DNA of 64,000 bases, taken from assembly GCA_963773665.1 (NCBI GenBank), contig CAVZBZ010000001.1:372001-436000 (forward strand), in the 5' to 3' direction. The translations under genes were made by a program, and so were the position numbers. The stretch's first letter is position 1. Each line of letters starts with the position of its first letter. The DNA comes from DATJLY01 sp963773665. Lineage in GTDB: Bacteria; Pseudomonadota; Alphaproteobacteria; ATCC43930; CGMCC-115725. The notes beneath the pieces were generated by a model. It did no database searches and was not told the DNA's origin. It saw only the letters and a program-made list of their open reading frames with translations. Shown here piece after piece: positions 34,821 to 42,276 of the stretch.

Positions 34821-36436
34821 GCGTCGATCGAGAGGGTGCGCACGAAGCGGGCGCCGATCATCTTCCAGGCGCCCTGGGTCTCGCCGCCAACGACGACGAC
34901 GTTGATTTCCTTCGGCTCGAACATCGGCACGATCTCGTCGGGCTTGGCCTTGAGACGCGTGGCAAAAGGCTCGACGCCGGCGACCGCAAGCGGAAGGGTG
35001 CGCGTCTGGACCCACATATCGTCCCAGTATTCACGCGCGGGAAGACGTGCGTTCTCGGCGCACCAGTCGATGAGCTGCTGCTTCGTCGCGATGCCGCGCG
35101 CGGCGAAGAGCCGCGCGACGATCGGGTCCAGCACCAGAAGCGGCGGGAAATGCGCGCCCGCCGCAAGGCAGAGCCGCATCTTCTCCTGCCACGTGTCGCG
35201 CGGGCCATAGCCTTCCTGCATGTAGCGCAGGCCGAAGAATACGCTCACCGTGCTATCGGTGGGCTTGAAGCCTTTCTGAACGTGCAGCGGCTGCCACGGG
35301 CTTTCTTCCTCGTTCTCGGGGAAGCACAGGCTGTAGGCGAACGGATTGCCGAGCGTGCCCATGTAGGTCTCGTCCGGCACCGACCCGCCTTGCAAATTCT
35401 GCGACAAGAGACCGTAGGCGCGGCCGATCGTGACGTTGGCGTGGTTGTAAGGACCCATGGCGCCGATGCCGGCATTCATGCCGATCTCGGTGCGGATGGG
35501 GCCATTGACCACGGCGAGGTTCGCGATCGAGGTCGTGCTGCTCGACCTGGCCGAGCTTCCGGTCGCGGCCAAGGCCAGGATCACCGGGAAATATTCGGGC
35601 CTGGCGCCGGCCATCACCGCGTTCACCGCCACCTTCTCGACGGTGTATTCCCAGTATTCGCGGAACTCGGTCGGGCGCATGCGGCCCACCACCTCGTCCG
35701 GCTTGCGGTGCGTGCCCTTGAGCATCGCCGCGACGCGCTCCTCGGTCGGCAGCTCGATCGGCAGGAAATCGGTCCAGTGATTTTCGATGAAGAGCTGGCG
35801 GAGATTTTCCTCGGTATCGGGTGCAAGCAAGCGCGGCGTCGAGCGCTCGAACGACAGGCCCTTCACATCGTCGGCGTCGAGCGGCCTGGTCAGGCCCTCG
35901 ATGATCTCCTGCATGAAGGGCCGGCCCGAGACCGGATCCTTGCCCGCGATATAGGCGCGCAGATCCGCGGCGGATTTATCGACGACCGGCTGCGGCACGA
36001 AGGCCTGGCGCGTCTTCGGCATGCCGTTCGCAAGCGCCGTCGCGCGCGCGAGCCGCGCGAACACGTGCGTGTGGACTGCGACACTCGGCACGCCCGCTTC
36101 TTCCAGCGCCATGGCCAACCCGACGACCGTCGGGCTACAGGTGCTTCACAAGCCGACGCCGAGGATGGCGGCGTTGCCCTCCGCGGCGACCTTGGCGCGC
36201 ATCTCGGCATCGTCGACCCAGCTCTCGCGCGGCTTGATCATGCGCGTCTCGACCGCGGGCAGGTGCTGGGCGAACCACTGCCGCAGCTCTTCCATGAAGG
36301 TCTCGGAATTGTCGAACAGACAATCGACCAGATAGACGCGCTTGCCGTCGAGGCTCGACGGCCGCTGCGCGAGGCGCTTGCCCGTCACCTTGGGCGGATA
36401 ACCGCGTGGATCGTGGACGACAATTCCGCTAGCCAT
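34811..36436 (-). CDS. UGSC-family selenoprotein (in-frame TGA read as Sec97)
   Basis: One frame of 541 residues with a single internal TGA at 36148-36146. The residues before it (ending 'AAEGNAAILGVGL') and after it ('STCSPTVVGLAMALEEAGV') form the conserved UGSC motif region: Sec97-Ser-Thr-Cys100 here, U-G-S-C in the family, a CxxC-like redox pair. Truncation at the TGA would leave 96 residues and strand 444 well-conserved-looking codons. A SECIS-like hairpin follows at the canonical distance. Start ATG 36436 lies inside the end of the thioredoxin-reductase-like gene; GTG 36445 is an alternative. The C-terminal two thirds are uncharacterised, ending in 'EINVVVVGGETQGAWK'. The family has no proven biochemical role; a thiol/selenol redox function is inferred. 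Decoding needs SelA-D, not visible here. Confidence 0.82.
36119..36134 (-). promoter_or_regulatory. bacterial SECIS hairpin candidate
   Basis: On the minus strand, reading 3' of the UGA: an 11-base spacer AGCACCTGTAG, then CCCGAC, loop GGUC, and GUCGGG, a perfect 6-bp stem. In Escherichia coli formate dehydrogenase mRNA the minimal SelB-binding hairpin lies 11 bases after the UGA and has a GGUC-containing loop, so both position and loop match known practice. The bulged U of that element is not present. It overlaps codons for S-P-T-V-V-G. Confidence 0.7.
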
Positions 36437-37361
36437 TCCAGTCACCGTCCCTCAGATACCGGTCGATCGCAAGCGCCGCGTTGGCGCCGTCGCCGGCCGA
36501 AGCGATCGCGCGGCCCGGCCACCCGGACCGCACCGCGCCCGCCGCGGCAAGGCCCGGACGCAAGGTCCGCATCGCCGCGTCCACCACCGCCGCGCCCTTT
36601 CCATCGAGCGCGGCAAGATCGCCGAGCACGGCGCTGTTGGGCGCAAGGCCAATATAAACGAACACCGCCGCCACTGCCAATTCGCTGGCGGTGCCGCCGG
36701 TGTCGCGCAGACGCACGCCCGTGACGCTTGCCGCGCCGCAAATCTCCTCGACAACGGTGGCGCAGCGCAGCTCGATTTTTTCGTGCGCCAGCACCGGCTC
36801 GCGATAGGAAGCTTGCGCCGAAAGCGCAGCACCCCGATGCAGCAGCACGACGCGCGCGGCATAATCGGCCAGCGTCAGCGCCTCTTGCGCCGCCGAATCA
36901 CCGCCGCCCACCACGGCGACGGTGCGCCCGCGCAGCAGGGGGCCGTCGCACGTCGCGCAATGGCTGACGCCCTTGCCGAAAAATTCTTCCTCGCCGGGGA
37001 CGCCGAGCTTTTTCAGGCGCGCGCCGGTGGCAACGACGACGCCTTTCGCAGCATGCTCCTCGCCTGCCTCGGTCGCGACACGCCAGCCGTCATTCCCCGG
37101 CGCCAGGTTCGTCAGCTCGGTCGGCGCGACTTCCGCGCCCGCGGCGACCGCCATCTCCTGCGCCATCGGGCAGAGATCGTAGCCCGGCACGCCGTCGGGA
37201 AATCCGGGATAGCCGTCGATCCTGGCGATGCTGAGGAGCTGTCCGCCCAGAATGCCGCCGGTCAGGATCAGCGTGCGCCGGCCAAGCCGCGCCGCGGTCA
37301 ATCCTGCGCTCAACCCGGCGATGCCGCCGCCCGCCACCACCAAATCGTAGCCATCGCTCAT
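36429..37361 (-). CDS. thioredoxin-reductase-like FAD oxidoreductase
   Basis: 310 residues. It has an FAD site 'VVAGGGIAGLSAGLTAARLG', redox-active 'CATCDG' at about residues 138-143, an NAD(P) site 'VAVVGGGDSAAQEAL' and a C-terminal FAD motif near 'SAGDGANAALAIDRYL'. Size and domain order are those of low-molecular-weight TrxR. Its 3' end overlaps the start of the UGSC selenoprotein gene by eight bases, so it is a strong candidate for that protein's reductant (inference). No thioredoxin gene lies beside it. The ribosome site before ATG 37361 is weak. Confidence 0.92.
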   Translation of the reverse strand: MSDGYDLVVAGGGIAGLSAGLTAARLGRRTLILTGGILGGQLLSIARIDGYPGFPDGVPGYDLCPMAQEMAVAAGAEVAPTELTNLAPGNDGWRVATEAGEEHAAKGVVVATGARLKKLGVPGEEEFFGKGVSHCATCDGPLLRGRTVAVVGGGDSAAQEALTLADYAARVVLLHRGAALSAQASYREPVLAHEKIELRCATVVEEICGAASVTGVRLRDTGGTASELAVAAVFVYIGLAPNSAVLGDLAALDGKGAAVVDAAMRTLRPGLAAAGAVRSGWPGRAIASAGDGANAALAIDRYLRDGDWNG

Positions 37362-37437
37362 GGGAAGCGACCATGATCGGTCCGGCCCTTGCCGGCAAGG
37401 CCGATCCGTGTGAAAGAAGTGACGGGGGAGACGCCGT

Positions 37438-37466
37438 GCGTCCTTCGACTTCGCTCAGGATGAGGA
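37438..37466. repeat. dispersed palindromic repeat donating a ribosome site
   Basis: GCGTCCTTCGACTTCGC followed by TCAGGATGAGGA, the short form of the element at 29.36 kb. The GATGAGGA end lies 9-10 bases before the ATG of the GMC oxidoreductase, and TTCTTTATG after it is shared with the other copy. The repeat thus supplies the Shine-Dalgarno-like segment of this gene. Confidence 0.7.
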
Positions 37467-37475
37467 CCGTTCTTT

Positions 37476-39086
37476 ATGAACGAGTACGACTACATCATCG
37501 TCGGCGCGGGATCGGCCGGCTGCGTCCTCGCCAATCGCCTCAGCGCGGACGGATCGCGCGTGCTGCTGCTCGAGGCGGGCGGGCACGACCGGCACCCTTA
37601 TATCCACATGCCGCTGGCGATGCGCCGGCTTGCACCGAACCCGAGCCTCAACTGGGACCTCACGACCGAGCCCGAGCCGAACTGCAACAACCGCCGCATC
37701 TTCATCCCGCGCGGCAAGGTGCTGGGCGGCACCTCGTCGATCAACGCCATGCTCTATGCCCGCGGCCATCCGCTCGATTACGAGCAATGGCGCCAGGCGG
37801 GGCTCACGGGCTGGGGCTATGACGATTTGCTGCCTTATTTCAAGCGCTCGGAAAGCAACTGGCGCGGCGAAAGCCGGTTCCACGGCGGCGCCGGGCCGCT
37901 CACGGTGTCGCCGGGGCCGCGCCGGAGCCCGCTCCACGACCTTTTCACCGCATCCGCCCAGGCGGCCGGTTTTTCCCTCAGCGACGACTACAACGGCGCA
38001 TCGCCCGAAGGCGTGGCGGCGCCTGACTTCACCATCGGCCGCGGCCGGCGCAATTCCACCGCGCGCGCCTTCCTGCGCCCGGCGCTGAAGCGGCGCAACC
38101 TTCGGGTCGAGACGCGCGCGCTCGCGCACCGCGTCGTGGTCGAGCGCGGCCGCGCCACGGGCGTCGCCTACGAACGCGGCGGCACGATGCACACCGCGCG
38201 CGCGGCGCGCGAGGTCATTCTTTCGGGCGGGACCTACAATTCGCCGCAGCTTCTGCTGCTGTCGGGCATCGGCCCGGCCGACGAGCTGCGCGCGCTCGGC
38301 ATCGCGCCGGTGCTCGACCGCAAGGATGTCGGCCGCAACCTTCAGGAGCACGCCAACGCCGTCATCACCTTCGAGATCAACGAGAAGCTGTCGATCGTCG
38401 ATGAGCTGCGCTGGGACCGGCTCATCCTGTCGACGTTGCGCTGGGCGGCGCTCGGCACCGGAGTGGTGGGTTCCATGCCGACGCAATGCGTGTGCTTCCT
38501 TAAGACGCGCGGCGAAAGCGAGCGGCCCGATATCGAGCTGCTGCTGAGCCCGGTGCTGCCCGAGGCGGGGCCGTGGTTTCCCGGCGTGAAGGACCCTGCA
38601 CCGCATTGCTTCTCGAGCCGGGTGGCGCTCCTTCATCCGCGCTCGCGCGGCCGCGTGTTCCTGGGCTCGGCCGATCCGCGGGTCCCGCCGCGCATTTTAT
38701 GGAACCTGTTCGCCGATCCCTTGGACCTCGAGACCTTGCGCGGCGGCGTTCGGACGGTGCGCGCGATCTTCGGCAAGGAGCCGTTGCAGCGCCTCGTCGC
38801 AGCCGAGCGCAGTCCCGGCCCCGGCGCCGCGAGCGACGCCGATCTCGACCGCTGGATCCGCAACAACGGCCAGACCGCCGCGCATCCGGCCGGCACCTGC
38901 CGCATGGGCGCCGATGCGGACGCGGTCGTGGACGAGGAGCTGCGCGTGCGCGGCATCGCCGGCTTGCGCGTCGCCGACTGCTCGGTCATGCCGTGGGTCG
39001 TGGGCGCCAACACCAACGCCCCCACCATCATGATCGCGGAGAAGGCGGCGGACTATATCCGCAGCGCTAATCCACAAGCCGCGTGA
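37476..39086 (+). CDS. GMC family FAD oxidoreductase (choline-dehydrogenase-like)
   Basis: 536 residues. The N-terminal FAD motif 'YIIVGAGSAGCVLANRLS', 'GKVLGGTSSINAM', the GMC signature 2 region 'ILSGGTYNSPQLLLLSGIG' and the catalytic His in 'TAAHPAGTCRMG' are present. It oxidises alcohols (choline, aryl or alkyl alcohols) with FAD, passing electrons to oxygen or a quinone-side acceptor. Its 3' end overlaps the convergent binding-protein gene by 20 bases. The start codon comes directly after a dispersed repeat. Substrate unknown. Confidence 0.93.
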   Translation: MNEYDYIIVGAGSAGCVLANRLSADGSRVLLLEAGGHDRHPYIHMPLAMRRLAPNPSLNWDLTTEPEPNCNNRRIFIPRGKVLGGTSSINAMLYARGHPLDYEQWRQAGLTGWGYDDLLPYFKRSESNWRGESRFHGGAGPLTVSPGPRRSPLHDLFTASAQAAGFSLSDDYNGASPEGVAAPDFTIGRGRRNSTARAFLRPALKRRNLRVETRALAHRVVVERGRATGVAYERGGTMHTARAAREVILSGGTYNSPQLLLLSGIGPADELRALGIAPVLDRKDVGRNLQEHANAVITFEINEKLSIVDELRWDRLILSTLRWAALGTGVVGSMPTQCVCFLKTRGESERPDIELLLSPVLPEAGPWFPGVKDPAPHCFSSRVALLHPRSRGRVFLGSADPRVPPRILWNLFADPLDLETLRGGVRTVRAIFGKEPLQRLVAAERSPGPGAASDADLDRWIRNNGQTAAHPAGTCRMGADADAVVDEELRVRGIAGLRVADCSVMPWVVGANTNAPTIMIAEKAADYIRSANPQAA

Positions 39087-40026
39087 GGCCGGGCGTCACG
39101 ATCTTGTCGATGGCGACGCCGCTCCCTGTGTCGCCGATCGCCTTCATTGCCTGCTCCAGGCTCTCGACCTGCTTTTTCGAGATCGCGTTGCTGGGCGCGA
39201 AATAGTCGATCTTGTGGAAATAGTCGTAGGCGCGCGAGACCGCGGCGCGATCGGACGACTTCATCGCCTTCAGAAGAATGTCGATCGTCTCGTCGCGATG
39301 GGACGTGTCGTCGAACCACGCGACGCTCTTGTCCAGCACGGCAAGCAGTTTGACGAGCGTGTCATGATGCTTTTCGGCATAGGCGTCCGACACCACCGTC
39401 GCCGAGAACGGCAGGTCCTTGGCATAGTCGAGGATCAATCCCACGCTGTGGAAGCCCGCGTCTTCCGCGATGAAATTGAACGGCGGCGCGATCATCGACG
39501 CATCGACCGCGCCCGACTTCAGGGCGGCAAAGCGCGCCGCGGTGTTGCCGGCGACGGTGATGTCGTAGTCGGCGTCCTTCAAACCGTTCGCCTGCATGAT
39601 GCGCTCGAGATAGACGCGGTTGATGTCGATGAGCCCGCCGATGCAGATCGTCTTGCCCTTCAGGTCCTTGACCGAGGCGATGTTGCCCTTGGCGACGAGC
39701 TCGTAGGGCGAATACTGGCCGATGATGCGCAGCATCGAAACGGGCGCGCCCTTCGCCACAGCGTGAATGGGCTCCACGACGCCGACATCGGCGACGAGAT
39801 CGAGCGAGCCCGCCGTGACCTGCTGCACGAGGCCGGAAGCGGTCGAGGAATAGCTCACGTCGAGCGTGATCCCGGCGGCGTCGAGATAGCCCTTGTCGAT
39901 CGCGATGTACCACGGCCAGCCCGGCGCGTTGGGCGCGCCGATCATGCCGGTCACGATCGTCTCGGCCGCCAGCGCGTGGGAAGCTGCGCACGCGAAGAGC
40001 GCACCCAGAACGCCTGCGCGCGTCAC
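39067..40026 (-). CDS. NMT1-like ABC substrate-binding protein
   Basis: 319 residues. It reads from GTG 40026, which overlaps the upstream stop (GTGA). The signal peptide (VTRAGVLGALFACAASHALAA) is followed by the NMT1 domain with 'GWPWYIAIDKGYLDAAGI', 'VKDLKGKTICIGG' and 'RFAALKSGAVDASMIAPP'. It is an orphan periplasmic receptor without permease or ATPase, paired in an operon with a medium-chain oxidoreductase. A longer frame to 40149 lies within that enzyme gene. Confidence 0.85.
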   Translation of the reverse strand: MTRAGVLGALFACAASHALAAETIVTGMIGAPNAPGWPWYIAIDKGYLDAAGITLDVSYSSTASGLVQQVTAGSLDLVADVGVVEPIHAVAKGAPVSMLRIIGQYSPYELVAKGNIASVKDLKGKTICIGGLIDINRVYLERIMQANGLKDADYDITVAGNTAARFAALKSGAVDASMIAPPFNFIAEDAGFHSVGLILDYAKDLPFSATVVSDAYAEKHHDTLVKLLAVLDKSVAWFDDTSHRDETIDILLKAMKSSDRAAVSRAYDYFHKIDYFAPSNAISKKQVESLEQAMKAIGDTGSGVAIDKIVTPGLTRLVD

Positions 40027-41015
40027 GGCAGCTTCACCAGCAGCTTGCCGAAATTCTCGCCCTTCAGAAGGCCGATGAAGGCGCGCGGCGCGTTGGCAAG
40101 GCCTTCCACCACGTCTTCCTGATACTTGATGCGGCCGTCGCGGTACCACGCGGATACGTCGCGCTGGAAATCCGCAGACTTCGCCTGGAAATCGGTGACG
40201 ATGAAGCCGCGCACGGTGATGCGCCGGCGCAGGATCGAGATGAAATCGGGGCCGGGGCGCGGCGCCGTGTCGTTATAGTGCGAGATGAGGCCGCACAGCG
40301 GCACGCGCGCGAAATCGTTGAGCAGCGGCCACACCGCGTCCTGCACCGCGCCGCCGACATTCTCGAAATAGACGTCGATGCCCTTGGGGCAAGCGGCGGC
40401 AAGCGCAGCAGGAAAATCGGCGGCGCAGTAATCGACGCAGTCATCGAAGCCGAGCGTGCGCTTCACATGCTCGACCTTTTTGGCGCCGCCCGCGATGCCG
40501 ACCGCGCGCGCGCCCTTGATCCTGGCGATCTGCCCTACGACCGATCCGACCGCGCCCGAGGCGGCGGAGACGACGACGGTCTCGCCCGCCTTCGGCTGGC
40601 CGATCTCGAGAAGGCCGCAATAGGCCGTCATGCCCGGCATGCCGAGAATGCCAAGCGCCGACTGGATCGGCGCCGCGGCGGGATCGATCTTGCGCGCGCC
40701 CGCGCCGTTCGACAGCGCATAGTCCTGCCAGCCGCCATGAAGCTGCACGGTGTCGCCTTCGCGGAACTGCGGGTGGCGCGAACGCACCACCTCGCCGACC
40801 GTGCCGGCCTGCATGACCTCGCCGACGCCGACCGGCTTCGCATAGGATTTCGCATCGCTCATCCGCCCGCGCATGTAGGGGTCGAGCGACATGAAGCGGT
40901 GGCGCACGAGGAACTGGCCCTCTTCCGGCTCGGGCACGGGCCGCTCGACCAGCTCGAAATTCTCCGGACCCGGTGCGCCCTTGGGGCGGGACTTCAGCAG
41001 AATCTGGCGGTTCAT
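40023..41015 (-). CDS. NADP-dependent medium-chain oxidoreductase (CurA/leukotriene-reductase type)
   Basis: 330 residues of the zinc-independent MDR branch: 'RHRFMSLDPYMRGRMSD' near the N-terminus, the Rossmann segment 'VVVSAASGAVGSVVGQIA', 'GIAGGAKKVEHVKRTLGFD', and the family ending 'AFIGLLKGENFGKLLVKL'. Such enzymes reduce the alkenal/alkenone double bond of unsaturated carbonyls with NADPH. It is the first gene of a two-gene unit with a binding protein, and is divergent from a luciferase-like monooxygenase across about 97 bases. Confidence 0.92.
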   Translation of the reverse strand: MNRQILLKSRPKGAPGPENFELVERPVPEPEEGQFLVRHRFMSLDPYMRGRMSDAKSYAKPVGVGEVMQAGTVGEVVRSRHPQFREGDTVQLHGGWQDYALSNGAGARKIDPAAAPIQSALGILGMPGMTAYCGLLEIGQPKAGETVVVSAASGAVGSVVGQIARIKGARAVGIAGGAKKVEHVKRTLGFDDCVDYCAADFPAALAAACPKGIDVYFENVGGAVQDAVWPLLNDFARVPLCGLISHYNDTAPRPGPDFISILRRRITVRGFIVTDFQAKSADFQRDVSAWYRDGRIKYQEDVVEGLANAPRAFIGLLKGENFGKLLVKLP

Positions 41016-41112
41016 GTCGGCCTCCTCGCACTATCGTGGAACGGGCGCGCGGATTGCGCAACGTTGTCCCTTTGCCCTTCATCGGGCAGACTGGCGCCGG
41101 AGGCCCAACGCC

Positions 41113-42276
41113 ATGAGTGAATATCGCACGCTGCGCGCCGGCATTTTCCTGCCGCCGTTCCATCCCAACGACGAGGACCCGCTGCTGTGCATGGAGCGCG
41201 ATTTCCAGCTCATGCAATGGCTCGACGAATTGGGCTATGACGAGGCGTGGATCGGCGAGCATCATTCGGGCGGCTACGAGATCTACGGCCAGCCCGAGCT
41301 GTTCATCGCCACCGCCGCCGAGCGCACCCGCCGCATCCGGCTCGGCACCGGCGTCATCTCGCTGCCATACCACCATCCGTTCATGGTGGCCGACCGGATC
41401 GTGCAGCTCGACTACCAGACGCGCGGGCGCGCCATGTTCGGCTTCGGCCCAGGGCTTCTGACGTCCGACGCGATGATGCTGGGCATCGATCCCGAGACGC
41501 AGCGCGACCGCATGGCCGATGCGATCGACGTGATCGCGCGGCTGCTGGCCGGCGAAATCGTCACGCGCGACACCGACTGGTATCGCCTGCGCGACGGGCG
41601 GCTCCAGCTTCGCCCCTATTCGAAGCCGCGCCCGCATCTCGCCATCACCAGCACGGTCACGCCCTATGGCGGCATGCTCGCGGGCAGGCACGATCTCGGC
41701 ATGCTGTGCGTCGCCGCGGGCAGCCCGCACGGCTACGACGCGCTCGACTACAACTGGAACCTCGCGAACCAGGAGGCGGCGCAGAAGGGCCGCACGATGG
41801 ACCGGCGCAACTACCGGCTCATGGCGCCCTTCCACATCGCCGAGACGCGCGAGAAGGCGCTCGCCAACGTGCGCGAGGGCTTCGAGAAGTGGGAGCGCTA
41901 TGCCTATTCGGTCAATCCCGAGGGCGGCGCCGCAATCGGACTGCCGAGCGTCGAGGCGATCAACGAGGGCGGGCGCGGCGCCATCGGCACGCCCGACGAC
42001 GCGGTCCGCGTGCTCGAGAACTACTGGACCCGGACCGGCGGCTTCGGGGCCATCCTGCTGCTCGCCAATGACTGGGCGGACTGGGAGGCGACGAAGCGCT
42101 CGTACGAGCTCTTCGCGCGCTATGTCCTGCCGCGCTTCGAGGAACGCAACGCGTGGCGCGAGCGGTCGATGCAGTGGCTGCGCGGCAACCGCGACGGGTT
42201 CAGCGAAAAGCGCAAGAGCGCACAGCTCCACGCGGTCGAGCGGCACGTAGCGGAAGCAAGAAAGGGTTTGGCGTGA
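41113..42276 (+). CDS. luciferase-like flavin-dependent monooxygenase
   Basis: 387 residues of the LLM class: 'GYDEAWIGEHHSGGYEIYG', 'TRRIRLGTGVISLPYHHPF' and 'GRAMFGFGPGLL' give the FMN-binding TIM-barrel face. Resemblance is to limonene-1,2-monooxygenase and alkanal monooxygenase groups, which need a flavin reductase, not seen here. It starts at 41113 after GGAGG and ends with a GTGA overlap into the molybdenum hydroxylase gene, so they are coupled. Substrate unknown. Confidence 0.9.
   Translation: MSEYRTLRAGIFLPPFHPNDEDPLLCMERDFQLMQWLDELGYDEAWIGEHHSGGYEIYGQPELFIATAAERTRRIRLGTGVISLPYHHPFMVADRIVQLDYQTRGRAMFGFGPGLLTSDAMMLGIDPETQRDRMADAIDVIARLLAGEIVTRDTDWYRLRDGRLQLRPYSKPRPHLAITSTVTPYGGMLAGRHDLGMLCVAAGSPHGYDALDYNWNLANQEAAQKGRTMDRRNYRLMAPFHIAETREKALANVREGFEKWERYAYSVNPEGGAAIGLPSVEAINEGGRGAIGTPDDAVRVLENYWTRTGGFGAILLLANDWADWEATKRSYELFARYVLPRFEERNAWRERSMQWLRGNRDGFSEKRKSAQLHAVERHVAEARKGLA

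Noticed and set aside
36146..36148. TGA as a nonsense mutation making a pseudogene
   Set aside because: It falls exactly at the family's Sec position with a SECIS-like hairpin 11 bases on, and the remaining 444 codons are open.
36146..36445. 99-residue protein plus a separate 435-residue protein (34811-36118)
   Set aside because: Both are pieces of one frame split by a TGA that fits selenocysteine by motif and hairpin. The second piece would start at an unsupported TTG.
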